From positions 1 through 40,623 of the forward strand of contig CAJFEE010000024.1 in NCBI GenBank assembly GCA_904373265.1: a stretch of 40,623 nucleotides of DNA. The letters run 5' to 3'. This document shows positions 8,613-17,163 of this stretch, piece by piece. Source of the DNA: Candidatus Harrysmithiimonas galli (lineage in GTDB: Bacteria; Bacillota; Bacilli; CAJFEE01). How positions within the stretch are numbered: the first letter of the stretch is position 1; each line of letters starts with the position of its first letter. The notes under the pieces were generated by a model. That model made no database searches, was not told where the DNA came from, and was given only the letters and a program-made list of their open reading frames with translations. The position numbers and the translations under genes were made by a program.

Positions 8613-9390
8613 GAATGACAAAGAAAAAATGATATACAAAAATATACAGCTTCTTTCATTCACAGCCACGTAAAATATCTCCCTGTCTGAAAAATCTATG
8701 ACACATATTCTTCATTTTCCCACATCTTTAGCAAAAATTCTTTTCATTTTTATCAATGGATTTTGAACAATTTTTCTATATAATAAATAGCCTTATATCT
8801 ATACATCTAATATGATGAAAAAGCTTTCAAAACAACAAATTTATATTCTTAATATCTCTACTTAAAAAGGATCAATTCTCTCCAAAAAATTCTATAACCG
8901 CATAAGTCTAGGACAAAAAGATTACAATCTAAAGAAAAAACACCCGATGATATAAAATTTCACATGAAATTTGACATTTATTTGTCTCTTTTGGCTTTAT
9001 AAACTTTATCATAAAAAATGGTTCATTCTAAAAAAACGGGAGTTCTCATTTTTTCTTAGTATTATAAAAATAATTTTTCATAAAATATATATATAATTAT
9101 AATGTTATATTTATTTTCTACACTTTGAATTAAGGTTTTACAATTTCTATACTTATCAATTATGCAGTCGCCCTTTCAGCTTCTTAGTTTTTTATAAAAT
9201 AATAAAAACTGTAAAACAATTTTGTAGGCAAAATCATTATGAAAAAAATACTTGTACATGGTCAACGCATATCATCTGTCTATGTTCTTACCTCTTAATT
9301 ATAACTTGCATCTGAAAAATTTTTTCTATATTTTTCAATCTCTCTGGATTTTTCCCACGACTATATGCTATCCTTTTTTTACTAGATGTA
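8613..9390. other. Long AT-rich intergenic region before the CDF exporter
   Basis: About 780 bp with no supportable gene and no recognised riboswitch. The only clear structures are the palindrome and -35 box at 8955-9001, listed separately, and an AT-only hairpin near 9186-9211. Stop codons are frequent in all frames. It may be a fully decayed gene or a long untranslated leader. Confidence 0.4.
8955..9001 (+). promoter_or_regulatory. Palindromic operator-like site abutting a promoter
   Basis: The 18-bp palindrome AAATTTCACATGAAATTT (8955-8972) runs into a consensus -35 TTGACA (8971-8976), with TTTATA at 8996-9001 as a possible -10 (19-bp spacing). A repressor bound to the palindrome would cover the -35 box. 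The nearest plus-strand gene is the CDF exporter 400 bp downstream, so a long leader would be implied. Confidence 0.35.
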
Positions 9391-9405
9391 AGGGAGTTGA
9401 AACAA

Positions 9406-10293
9406 TTGTTAAAAAACCCTGCACGTGTTGCCATTTTATCCATACTCAGCAATACTGTCGTCGTTACTTTAAAATTAATTGTTGGATTTTTCACCGGATC
9501 AGTTGCGATTATTTCAGAAGCCATTCATACATTTCTTGATTTACTCGCATCTTGTATTGCCTTTTTCTCTGTCAAAATATCCAACCTGCCACCTGATAAG
9601 AACCATCCGTATGGACATGGAAAAGTCGAAAATTTATCCGGAACGATTGAAACCTTGCTGATTTTTATTGCTGGTATATGGATTATTGTTGAATGCATTG
9701 AGAAACTCATTCATCCTGAGCCTGTTTCTTTTCCTTCACTCGGAATTGCTGTAATGCTTTTCGGTGCTTTGATGAATTTCATTGTTTCACGAATTGTTCA
9801 TCGATCTGCCATTGAGAATCATTCCATTGCCATGAAATCCAATGCTTTTCATCTACTAACTGATGTATATACTTCACTAGGTGTTGCTTTTAGCTTACTA
9901 ATTGTTTCCATCACCAAGTGGACATTTCTTGATCCCTTAATTGGAATCGGACTTGCCATGTATATTATGATCGAAGCCGTTCATTTATGGAGAGAATCCT
10001 TTAATCCATTACTGGATAATAATTTACCTGAAAAAGAAGAAGAAAAAGTTCGAACCATCATTGATCACTTCCAAAATGAATTTATTGAATACCATAATTT
10101 GCGTACACGTCGCTCTGGTCCAAACACCTATATTGATTTTCACTTAATTGTACAAAAAAATTTAACCGTTGAGGTTGCACATGAATTATGCAATAAAATT
10201 GAATTTGCCATCAATGAAAAATTTCCAAAGGCTGAAACCTTTATTCATTTAGAACCTGAAGATGAAGCATTATGTCAAAATGAATCCACGTAA
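9406..10293 (+). CDS. Cation diffusion facilitator (CDF) family metal exporter
   Basis: CDF proteins export divalent metals (Zn, Mn, Fe, Co) by proton antiport in the cytoplasmic membrane. The protein has about six membrane spans in its first two thirds, the metal-site motif SEAIHTFLDLL in span 2, the family segment HPYGHGKVENLSG, a second site in NAFHLLTDVYTS, and a C-terminal cytoplasmic domain with HNLRTRRSG and DFHLIV. I choose TTG at 9406 (295 residues) because AGGGAG (9391-9396) lies nine bases before it; the in-frame TTG at 9397 touches that site. Metal specificity cannot be read safely; the His/Asp pairs resemble Fe/Zn/Mn members. It is followed by its own terminator, so it is probably monocistronic. 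Confidence 0.9.
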   Translation: MLKNPARVAILSILSNTVVVTLKLIVGFFTGSVAIISEAIHTFLDLLASCIAFFSVKISNLPPDKNHPYGHGKVENLSGTIETLLIFIAGIWIIVECIEKLIHPEPVSFPSLGIAVMLFGALMNFIVSRIVHRSAIENHSIAMKSNAFHLLTDVYTSLGVAFSLLIVSITKWTFLDPLIGIGLAMYIMIEAVHLWRESFNPLLDNNLPEKEEEKVRTIIDHFQNEFIEYHNLRTRRSGPNTYIDFHLIVQKNLTVEVAHELCNKIEFAINEKFPKAETFIHLEPEDEALCQNEST

Positions 10294-10299
10294 ATACCA

Positions 10300-10342
10300 G
10301 CTCCGATATAGTCGTATAATTCAGGCTTTTCGGAGCATTTTT
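10300..10342 (+). terminator. Terminator behind the CDF exporter
   Basis: GCTCCGA (10300-10306) pairs with TCGGAGC (10330-10336), followed by ATTTTTG. The 7-bp GC-containing stem with a U-tract directly follows the stop codon. Confidence 0.6.
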
Positions 10343-10394
10343 GATTCATCAACCTCAAATGGAACATATAAGAATGAACCAGAAACAGATGATT

Positions 10395-10449
10395 TTAAGA
10401 AAAGATTAAGAAAAGAATATACCCCACATTAAGATTTAACCATTATACT
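10395..10449 (+). promoter_or_regulatory. Tandem 11-bp boxes and -10 element before the response regulator
   Basis: TTAAGAAAAGA occurs as two perfect head-to-tail copies (10395-10405, 10406-10416), and a related TTAAGATTTAA lies at 10429-10439. An 11-bp direct-repeat period is what OmpR/PhoB-type regulators bind. TATACT (10444-10449) is a plausible -10 with no good -35, as expected for an activator-dependent promoter. The arrangement suggests autoregulation by the regulator encoded 40 bp downstream. Confidence 0.5.
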
Positions 10450-10486
10450 TATCTCACATAAACAATTGAAAGTGAGGTGAAACCAA

Positions 10487-11179
10487 ATGGAACCCTATAA
10501 AATACTTGTTGTTGATGATGAAAAAGAAATCCGAGATGCGATTGAAATTTATTTAAAAAATGAGAATATGATTGTGTTAAAAGCCGAAGATGGTGTGCAA
10601 GCTTTAGAAATTTTAGAGAAAGAAACAGTTCATTTAATTTTATTAGATATTATGATGCCACGAATGGACGGAATTTCAGCGACCTTTAAAATTCGTGAAC
10701 AAAAAAATATTCCAATCATTATTTTAAGTGCGAAAAGTGAAGATACTGATAAAATTTTGGGACTACAAATCGGTGCAGATGACTATGTAACAAAGCCTTT
10801 TAACCCTTTAGAATTAATCGCTCGTGTTAAATCTCAACTTAGACGATATATTACACTTGGTATTTATGAAGGAACCAAGCAGACCATTGATTTAAACGGA
10901 CTGGTATTAGAAGAAGAAATGAAACAAGTTTCTTTACATGGAGAACCGATTAAATTAACACCGATTGAATACAAAATTGTAGAACTTCTAATGAAAAATG
11001 CCGGTCGGGTTTTTTCTATTCATGAAATTTATGAAAAGGTGTGGAATGAACCAAGTTATAATGCCGAAAATACAGTTGCTGTGCATATTCGCAAAATTCG
11101 GGAGAAAATTGAAATTGACCCAAAAAATCCAAGATATTTAAAGGTGGTGTGGGGAATTGGGTACAAAATGGAAAAATAA
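10487..11179 (+). CDS. OmpR/PhoB-family response regulator (VanR-like)
   Basis: The 230-residue protein has a receiver domain (1-120) with acidic pair DDE at 10-12, phosphoacceptor Asp54 in LLDIMMPRMDG, a Ser at 81 in the Thr/Ser position and Lys103 in VTKPFNP. The C-terminal winged helix (about 130-230) shows LTPIEYKIVELLMKNAGRVF and NTVAVHIRKIREKIE, ending with the usual YLKVVWGIGYKME. The ATG follows GAGGTG. The kinase gene overlaps its end by 23 bp, so the pair is co-translated. The VanR-like naming is by resemblance only; no resistance genes are nearby. The neighbouring CDF gene is separated by a terminator and may be unrelated. Confidence 0.95.
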   Translation: MEPYKILVVDDEKEIRDAIEIYLKNENMIVLKAEDGVQALEILEKETVHLILLDIMMPRMDGISATFKIREQKNIPIIILSAKSEDTDKILGLQIGADDYVTKPFNPLELIARVKSQLRRYITLGIYEGTKQTIDLNGLVLEEEMKQVSLHGEPIKLTPIEYKIVELLMKNAGRVFSIHEIYEKVWNEPSYNAENTVAVHIRKIREKIEIDPKNPRYLKVVWGIGYKMEK

Positions 11180-13400
11180 CAATTCTATTCTAATTTTAAT
11201 CTTTTTAATTATTTACGGTTTATACGGATTATTCGCATCAATTAATGGTGCTCCAAAATATATGCAAACCAGTTATTTTAAAACCAATCAGTTTTATCAA
11301 GAACTGACACAGTTTTTGGATGACTTAAATCATTATGAAATCAATTTCTATACAAAAGAAGAATTAAAAAAATTCATTACTGTCACATCAGAGGAAATTA
11401 CTGAACATCGAGAACGTTATGGATCACTTAGCGAACAAATTCAAAATATTCGCGATCAATATACAGCAAAAATTCAAGAAGCATTAGACAACAATCAAAA
11501 AGATATTGCCGAAATTTATACCAAAGAACGCGATACCAAAATTGAAGACATTAAAATGAACTTTACCGATAACAAATATGTAGAAGAAAAAATTCGAAAA
11601 GAAAAAGAAAACTGGATTGACAAAAATTACTATAATTATTTTTCGAAATCCGATTTTTTAGAAGAGGCAAAAAAAGTCTTTGTCTATCGGCTGGTTGATG
11701 AAAATACTGGTAAGGTATATAGCAATATCAATGAATTAAAAATTTCAAAAGCGGATGAAAAAGGCAACCAAAATGATCTCGAGTTTCGCATGGATTGGCC
11801 AAACAACGAGTTGAATTTTCAGACAACGGACTATTTGGAAGGTTTTTTTTATGATATGGTGGACAGCGTCAGCCAATCACATTTTGATGGAACAATAGAA
11901 ACACCTCCCATTGTAACCTTTGATAATCTAACCGGATATATCGGTTTACTGAAAAATATTCCTGGAACTGAAAATTTAAGTGTTGTGGAAAATTCTCGTA
12001 ACTATTTTTTTCATCAAATGGTTTATTTATTTTTGTTTATCACAAGTATCTTTGCCCTTTTACTGGCTTTACAAAGGCTGAAAAAAATTCAATGGAATCT
12101 TTCTTATTTCGAAAATATCCGGAAGTTATATGAGAAAATGCCCATCGATTTGCGCATCGTTTTATTTTTATTCAGCTTGCTAATCGGATTCAACTTATTT
12201 CAAAATACGTATTTATGGCTGGATCATAACAGTTATGCCCAAATCATTGCATATATGATTCAAGAATTCATCAATTATGCCTTCTGGATTTTCCTATGCT
12301 TTATTCAAGGATACTTCTTAAAGAAATATTTAGATGATGACAAACTGTTAAAACAAGATTGGCAAAACAGCGTTACAAAACGATTAAGCATTTATCTTAA
12401 AGAAGCATTTTCCAACAAAAAAAACGGAACCAAAGTATTTATTATCTTAACTTTAGCATTTTTATTTGGTGTATTTTCCATCTGCATTGTTACACCATTG
12501 GCTATTATTTATATCCCGGCATTTACATTTATTGCCATTCCAATTTTGATTTATGTTTTAAAAATGACTGGATATTTCAATCGAATTATAGATGCAACAA
12601 AACGGGCAGTACTTGGACAAAAGACACCCGATCTACCAGTCAAAGGAAAAACAAGTCTAGCAGAGCTTGCTGAACATATTAATATATTAAAAAATAATAT
12701 TCACAGTTCACAACAAGCACAGCAAAAAAGTGAACGGTTAAAAACAGAATTGATTACGAATGTAAGTCATGATTTACGCACACCGCTTACATCCATTATC
12801 ACTTACACAGATTTATTAAAACGTAAAGGCTTAACTGAAGAAGAAAAAGCGTCATACCTCGATATTATTGATCGAAAATCCAAACGTTTGAAAGTGCTGA
12901 TTGATGACCTATTTGAAACCTCTAAGATGGCATCTGGCAACATCGAATTGCAAAAATCTCCCGTTGATTTGGTTCAGCTTTTAAACCAGTCATTAGCAGA
13001 ATATGAGGAAAAAATCCAAAACAGTCAGCTACAATTTCGGATTCAAACAAGTGAACCACAAATCATCGCCATTGTTGATGGACAAAAAATGTGGCGTGTA
13101 TTCGATAATCTAATCGGAAATATTTTGAAATACAGCCTAGAAAATACTCGTGTTTATATTATGATGAAACAAACACCAAATGAAATTAAAGTCGAGTTTA
13201 AAAATATTTCAAAATTCGATTTGGGTGGAAACGTGGATGAACTCATCGAGCGCTTTAAACGTGGAGATCAGTCCCGACACACCGAAGGATCGGGACTTGG
13301 GCTTGCCATTGCGAAGTCTATTGTCGATTTACATGGTGGAACACTTGACGTTCATTTAGATGGAGATTTATTTAAAATTACAATTATATTATATAGATAA
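11157..13400 (+). CDS. Large multi-span sensor histidine kinase
   Basis: This 747-residue kinase starts at a TTG (11157) inside the regulator gene, with AAGGTGG nine bases upstream. One membrane helix (about 10-28) is followed by an extracytoplasmic region of about 255 residues that includes a charged, coiled-coil-like stretch (about 75-155). Then come about five more spans (287-306, 333-350, 360-390, 425-445, 450-472). The H-box NVSHDLRTPLTS places the phosphorylated His at about 538. The N-box VFDNLIGNILKYS and the G-box GSGLGLAIAKSIVDLHGG complete the ATPase domain. Six or so spans plus a long outer domain exceed a standard VanS. The signal is unknown; a cell-envelope stimulus is a guess. 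Confidence 0.93.
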   Translation: MGTKWKNNNSILILIFLIIYGLYGLFASINGAPKYMQTSYFKTNQFYQELTQFLDDLNHYEINFYTKEELKKFITVTSEEITEHRERYGSLSEQIQNIRDQYTAKIQEALDNNQKDIAEIYTKERDTKIEDIKMNFTDNKYVEEKIRKEKENWIDKNYYNYFSKSDFLEEAKKVFVYRLVDENTGKVYSNINELKISKADEKGNQNDLEFRMDWPNNELNFQTTDYLEGFFYDMVDSVSQSHFDGTIETPPIVTFDNLTGYIGLLKNIPGTENLSVVENSRNYFFHQMVYLFLFITSIFALLLALQRLKKIQWNLSYFENIRKLYEKMPIDLRIVLFLFSLLIGFNLFQNTYLWLDHNSYAQIIAYMIQEFINYAFWIFLCFIQGYFLKKYLDDDKLLKQDWQNSVTKRLSIYLKEAFSNKKNGTKVFIILTLAFLFGVFSICIVTPLAIIYIPAFTFIAIPILIYVLKMTGYFNRIIDATKRAVLGQKTPDLPVKGKTSLAELAEHINILKNNIHSSQQAQQKSERLKTELITNVSHDLRTPLTSIITYTDLLKRKGLTEEEKASYLDIIDRKSKRLKVLIDDLFETSKMASGNIELQKSPVDLVQLLNQSLAEYEEKIQNSQLQFRIQTSEPQIIAIVDGQKMWRVFDNLIGNILKYSLENTRVYIMMKQTPNEIKVEFKNISKFDLGGNVDELIERFKRGDQSRHTEGSGLGLAIAKSIVDLHGGTLDVHLDGDLFKITIILYR

Positions 13401-13413
13401 AGTTGATAAAAAT

Positions 13414-13459
13414 AAAGTAGCCTTGTCCCCGTTTAATTTTCAAAACAAGGCTACTTTTT
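13414..13459 (+). terminator. Terminator of the two-component operon
   Basis: A perfect 13-bp stem, AAAGTAGCCTTGT (13414-13426) with its complement (13445-13457), ends in a T run and begins 14 bp after the kinase stop codon. Confidence 0.8.
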
Positions 13460-13605
13460 ATATCATTTTATAAAGAAACTGAACAAAATCAAAAATGATT
13501 TTTTGTATATTTAACCCCTCTTTATCAAGTAAGACCTAACATCTGGCAATAAACATGCCTAATTTTTTTTAAGTTAATATAAAAAATTTTAAAAAACTGG
13601 TTTAA

Positions 13606-13619
13606 CCCCCCCCCCCCCC
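13606..13619 (+). repeat. Homopolymer of 14 cytosines
   Basis: Fourteen consecutive Cs sit in otherwise AT-rich intergenic DNA. Such tracts are prone to slipped-strand length change and also to assembly error. It is about 330 bp before the predicted promoter of the next operon, so an effect on expression is not obvious. Confidence 0.9.
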
Positions 13620-13768
13620 TTTTCTACAAAAAATATTTTTGTTCTAACTCCTTTGATTTTATGGACTCCTATTTTTTTACTAGCTTAACATGGAAAATAA
13701 ATTTTCCGTTTGATTACAATTTCATGAAATACAGATGAAAGTGGGCAAACAAAGTACAAAAGGATAAT

Positions 13769-13781
13769 GCTACAGTGTAGC
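13769..13781. promoter_or_regulatory. Palindrome, possible operator
   Basis: GCTACAGTGTAGC is a perfect 13-bp palindrome around a central G, flanked by GATAAT and AAATTTATC. No promoter elements were found close by, so its role is open. Confidence 0.3.
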
Positions 13782-13922
13782 AAATTTATCTATCGGTTTC
13801 TTTATGATTTATTTAAGCATATGGAAGCAAAAAATTGATCTAAATGTCCTCTTGTTACCTTTTTATCCAACATAAAAGATATGACTTTTTATTGGAATTT
13901 ATCCCTTTTTGGATTTTTTGAC

Positions 13923-13951
13923 TTTCCAGTTTCCGAAAAATAGCATATAAT
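13923..13951 (+). promoter_or_regulatory. Possible promoter of the ABC importer operon
   Basis: A consensus -10 TATAAT (13946-13951) has a weak -35 TTTCCA 17 bp upstream (13923-13928); a better-looking TTGACT (13918) is too far away (22 bp). The permease start is about 110 bp downstream. No T-box motif was seen. Confidence 0.4.
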
Positions 13952-14063
13952 TTAATTTAGCGCGTCAAAGCAGTACATAAGATTTACCACGCTGTAAAAT
14001 AAACAATATCTAAAGTACATTATTTTGTGAAAATGAATATTGCATAAGAGAGGAAGAAACAAT

Positions 14064-15065
14064 ATGCCAGAAGCGATTTTTGGTGCAATTGAAGCCGGAA
14101 TGATTTATGCCATTATGGCACTGGGTGTCTACTTATCTTTTCGGATATTGGATTTCCCAGATTTAACCGTTGACGGAAGCTTTGTAACAGGTGCAGCAAC
14201 CGCAGCGATTTTAATTGTAAACGGATATCATCCGCTGATTGCAACCCTTGCAGCCGTTGCCGCCGGATTTATTGCCGGTGCGATTACAGGATTATTGCAT
14301 ACAAAAGGCGGCATCAATCCTTTACTTGCCGGAATTCTTATGATGATTGCCTTATATTCAATTAATCTGCGGATTATGGGAAAACCAAATTTACCATTAT
14401 TGCGTGAAGAAACAGTCATTACCGGAATCAACAATATATGGGAAAGCATTGGATTAAATGGACTATTTGGAAGTATTCTCAACGCCATCGGACTTGGTGA
14501 CGTACTACCAAGTACATGGGGTGTACTGATTGTTATGCTGATTGTTACACTCTGTATTAAATTTCTATTGGATATCTTTTTACGTACAGAAATCGGGCTG
14601 GCTTTACGGGCAACTGGTGACAATGAAGGCATGGTACACAGTTTTGCTGCCAATACAAAAAATATGAAGGTTTTAGGACTGGCCATCTCCAATGCACTTG
14701 TAGCCCTTTCTGGTGCACTAATTGCTCAATATAATGGATTTAGCGATGCTGGAATGGGGATTGGAATGATTGTTATTGGGCTGGCTTCTGTAATTATTGG
14801 TGAAGCGATTTTCGGTCATAAAACCATTGTTCGAGCTACATTGGCAGTGATCGGAGGCGCCATTATATATCGAATCATTATTGCACTGGCCATGCGGGTA
14901 CCGTTTTTGGAAACTGGCGATATGAAACTGATTACCGCTTTAATTGTGATTATTGCACTGATCCTTCCACGATTTATCAACAAACTCCAGGAAAAACAGC
15001 GCAAACGAAAGCGGTTGGCAGAATTGCAGGCGGGAAATGGAGGGGAAAATTTTGCTTCAAATTAA
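14064..15065 (+). CDS. ABC importer permease, TrpY/COG4120 type
   Basis: This 333-residue protein is almost entirely hydrophobic, with eight or more membrane helices, and starts EAIFGAIEAGMIYAIMALGV, typical of the permeases that pair with COG2984 binding proteins (TrpXYZ-like, relatives of branched-chain amino acid permeases). The segment FLRTEIGLALRATGDNEGMV is the cytoplasmic coupling region. The ATG at 14064 has AGAGAGG ten bases upstream; an in-frame TTG at 14040 has no such site. The ATPase gene overlaps its end. Tryptophan or tyrosine is the substrate suggested for some relatives, but nothing here fixes it. Confidence 0.88.
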   Translation: MPEAIFGAIEAGMIYAIMALGVYLSFRILDFPDLTVDGSFVTGAATAAILIVNGYHPLIATLAAVAAGFIAGAITGLLHTKGGINPLLAGILMMIALYSINLRIMGKPNLPLLREETVITGINNIWESIGLNGLFGSILNAIGLGDVLPSTWGVLIVMLIVTLCIKFLLDIFLRTEIGLALRATGDNEGMVHSFAANTKNMKVLGLAISNALVALSGALIAQYNGFSDAGMGIGMIVIGLASVIIGEAIFGHKTIVRATLAVIGGAIIYRIIIALAMRVPFLETGDMKLITALIVIIALILPRFINKLQEKQRKRKRLAELQAGNGGENFASN

Positions 15066-15846
15066 TAAAGTCAATAAAATTTTTAATGAAGGTACACCCG
15101 ATGAAAAAATGGCACTTTCCAATATTCAACTGCAATTAAAAAAAGGAGACTTTGTAACGATTATTGGCAGTAACGGTGCTGGAAAATCCACGCTAATGAA
15201 CATTGTATCAGGAAAAATTTTTCCCGACACCGGAAATGTACAAATTGCTGGCATTGATACAACAACGATGCCTGAACATAAACGTGCACATTATATCGGT
15301 CGTGTATTCCAAGACCCTATGGCAGGAACTGCACCAAATATGACAATTGAGGAAAATTTGGCAATTGCTTATAACCGAACCAAAACACGTACCTTACGCT
15401 TAGGCACATCCAAAAAACGCAGAGATTTTCTTTGTGATCAACTGGCAACCCTTCATCTGGGATTAGAAAACCGTTTACAGGCAAAGGTTGGTTTGCTTTC
15501 CGGAGGTGAACGCCAAGCACTTTCCCTTTTAATGGCAACCTTTACAGAACCAAAAATTTTATTGTTAGATGAGCATACAGCAGCACTTGACCCTTCCCGT
15601 GCTGAGCTTGTCACACAATTGACAAAAGAAATCGTCGAAATGCATAATCTGACCACACTGATGGTTACACACAATATGCAGCAAGCTTTGAACTTAGGAA
15701 ACCGCTTGATTATGATGGATAAAGGACAAATTATCTTTGAAAGTGATGAAACAGAAAAACAAAATCTAACCGTTGAAAAGCTAATGACCGAATTCCAACG
15801 AATTCGTGGTACTCAATTCATGAGTGATCGTGCATTATTGGCGTAA
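15052..15846 (+). CDS. ABC importer ATPase, TrpZ/COG1101 type
   Basis: A single nucleotide-binding domain: Walker A GSNGAGKST, Q-loop VFQDPMAGTAP, signature LLSGGERQALSLLMA, Walker B ILLLDEHTAALDP and switch His in MVTHNM. The Walker B sequence DEHTAALDP instead of DEPT is typical of this subfamily. I choose TTG at 15052 (264 residues), which follows GGAGGGG by six bases; an ATG at 15037 is in frame but has poor spacing to any site. It overlaps the permease gene by 14 bp, so the two are translationally coupled. A terminator follows directly, separating it from the binding-protein gene. Confidence 0.9.
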   Translation: MLQINKVNKIFNEGTPDEKMALSNIQLQLKKGDFVTIIGSNGAGKSTLMNIVSGKIFPDTGNVQIAGIDTTTMPEHKRAHYIGRVFQDPMAGTAPNMTIEENLAIAYNRTKTRTLRLGTSKKRRDFLCDQLATLHLGLENRLQAKVGLLSGGERQALSLLMATFTEPKILLLDEHTAALDPSRAELVTQLTKEIVEMHNLTTLMVTHNMQQALNLGNRLIMMDKGQIIFESDETEKQNLTVEKLMTEFQRIRGTQFMSDRALLA

Positions 15847-15856
15847 TCAAAAATAT

Positions 15857-15898
15857 AAAAAATCCATCTGGTAAGTAATTTTATCAGATGGATTTTTT
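15857..15898 (+). terminator. Terminator inside the importer locus
   Basis: A perfect 14-bp stem (AAAAAATCCATCTG at 15857-15870, complement at 15885-15898) with a T-rich end lies 10 bp after the ATPase stop. It divides the locus into permease-ATPase and binding-protein transcripts, allowing different expression levels. Confidence 0.75.
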
Positions 15899-16011
15899 AT
15901 ATTTCATCTGATTTGTAATGCCCTTTTAGAAAATAAATCCCATAAGTTCTCACCATATAAATCTGCCAAATCACTTCCTTTATCCTTACATAACTTTTCC
16001 CTACATTTATA

Positions 16012-16039
16012 TTGAAATTTTTGTAAAAAAAGTTATAAT
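16012..16039 (+). promoter_or_regulatory. Promoter of the binding-protein gene
   Basis: TTGAAA (16012-16017) and TATAAT (16034-16039) are separated by 16 bp, about 60 bp before the start codon. This is one of the best promoter matches in the window. Confidence 0.65.
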
Positions 16040-16079
16040 TTAGTTTATCACACAAAAGTAATAAAGTGATAAAACTAAA
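16039..16079. promoter_or_regulatory. Inverted repeat at the transcription start of the binding-protein gene
   Basis: TTTAGTTTATCAC (16039-16051) is matched by GTGATAAAACTAAA (16066-16079), a 13-bp inverted repeat with one bulged A around a 14-nt centre. It starts at the last base of the -10 box. It could be a repressor operator or a stable 5' hairpin in the mRNA. Confidence 0.5.
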
Positions 16080-16096
16080 ATAGGGAGAGATTATTT

Positions 16097-17104
16097 ATGA
16101 AGAAATGGAAATTGGGCTTATCTGCCGCATTGGCTTCTATGCTTACTCTTGCGGCATGCGGCAACAACAATGACAATACATCTGAGCCACAGCAGTCTGA
16201 TAACAATGGGAACGCAACACAAACCTATACCATCGGATTGACACAATTTGTGGAACATCCTTCGTTAGACGAAGCGACAAAAGGTTTTAAGCAAGCCATT
16301 GCAGATGCCGGATTACAGGTTGAATACGATGAAAAAAATGCACAAAATGATCAAAACAACACCATTACCATTGCACAAAATTTTGTTTCGCAAAAAGTGG
16401 ATTTAATTTTTGCCAATGCGACACCATCCGCACAAGCTGCAGCAAATGCAACTACGGAAATTCCAATTATCTTTACATCCGTTACTGACCCAGTAGCTGC
16501 CAATCTGGTTGAGTCAATGGAAGCGCCAGGTAGCAATGTAACAGGTACAGCTGATGGTCATCCGGATGCCATTCCAAATACAATGAAATTTATCGCAGAA
16601 CAAATGGGTTATCAAACAGTTGGAACCGTTTATAATGCTGGTGAGGCAAACTCTGCAACACAAATTGAAATTATGAATGAGGAAGCAAAAAAATATAATC
16701 TTACCGTTGTTGAACAATCTGTTTCAACAAGCTCTGAAGTAAAACAAGCTGCTGAAGCATTGGTTGGAAAAGTAGACTGCATTTACATTATTACAGATAA
16801 TACAGTTGTTTCTGCGTTAGAATCTGTTATCCAAGTCGCAACCGATAAAAAACTACCTTTATTTGTTGGAGAATTGGATTCAGTAAAACGTGGTGGATTT
16901 GCGGCATATGGTTTCAACTACTATGACATTGGATATGAAGCTGGAAAAATGGCTGTTCAAATTTTAAAAGATGGAAAAAGCCCATCTGAAATTCCTGCAC
17001 TATTCCCACCGAATCTGGCTCTACACATCAATAAAACAGCTGCTGCAGACATGGGTGTAGAAATTAAAGAATCAGAATGGACAGACGCACAATACATTGA
17101 ATAA
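16097..17104 (+). CDS. ABC importer substrate-binding lipoprotein, TrpX/COG2984 type
   Basis: The 335-residue protein has a lipoprotein signal peptide ending LTLAACGNN (lipidated Cys about 21), an Asn/Ser-rich linker, and a two-lobed periplasmic-binding-protein fold with YTIGLTQFVEHPSLDEATKG, NATPSAQAAANATTEIPIIF and FTSVTDPVAANLVESMEAPG, all characteristic of the ABC_sub_bind family. It would capture the solute for the permease-ATPase pair encoded upstream. The ATG has GGGAGAG eight bases before it. Binding-protein genes usually come first in such operons; here it is last and has its own promoter. Confidence 0.93.
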   Translation: MKKWKLGLSAALASMLTLAACGNNNDNTSEPQQSDNNGNATQTYTIGLTQFVEHPSLDEATKGFKQAIADAGLQVEYDEKNAQNDQNNTITIAQNFVSQKVDLIFANATPSAQAAANATTEIPIIFTSVTDPVAANLVESMEAPGSNVTGTADGHPDAIPNTMKFIAEQMGYQTVGTVYNAGEANSATQIEIMNEEAKKYNLTVVEQSVSTSSEVKQAAEALVGKVDCIYIITDNTVVSALESVIQVATDKKLPLFVGELDSVKRGGFAAYGFNYYDIGYEAGKMAVQILKDGKSPSEIPALFPPNLALHINKTAAADMGVEIKESEWTDAQYIE

Positions 17105-17163
17105 ACCATCGCAATGGAGCATATTTTTCCATCTCTTTTCACCTTGTAGCAAAATGTTCTCAT

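Larger units (their letters stand above)
13460..13922. other. Intergenic region without genes
   Basis: About 460 bp hold no coding sequence that I can support. Notable are the poly-C tract at 13606-13619, a palindrome ATTTCATGAAAT near 13720 and the palindrome at 13769-13781. Confidence 0.4.

Noticed and set aside
13460-14063. T-box or amino-acid riboswitch before the TrpXYZ-like importer
   Set aside because: I looked for the conserved T-box segment (AGGGTGGNACCGCG-like) and a following terminator on this strand and saw neither.
14228-14692. A 154-codon frame opposite the importer permease
   Set aside because: Shadow of the permease gene on the other strand; no independent support.
16039-16079. 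Terminator before the binding-protein gene
   Set aside because: The inverted repeat starts at the -10 box and is not followed by a U-tract, so an operator or 5' hairpin is more likely.
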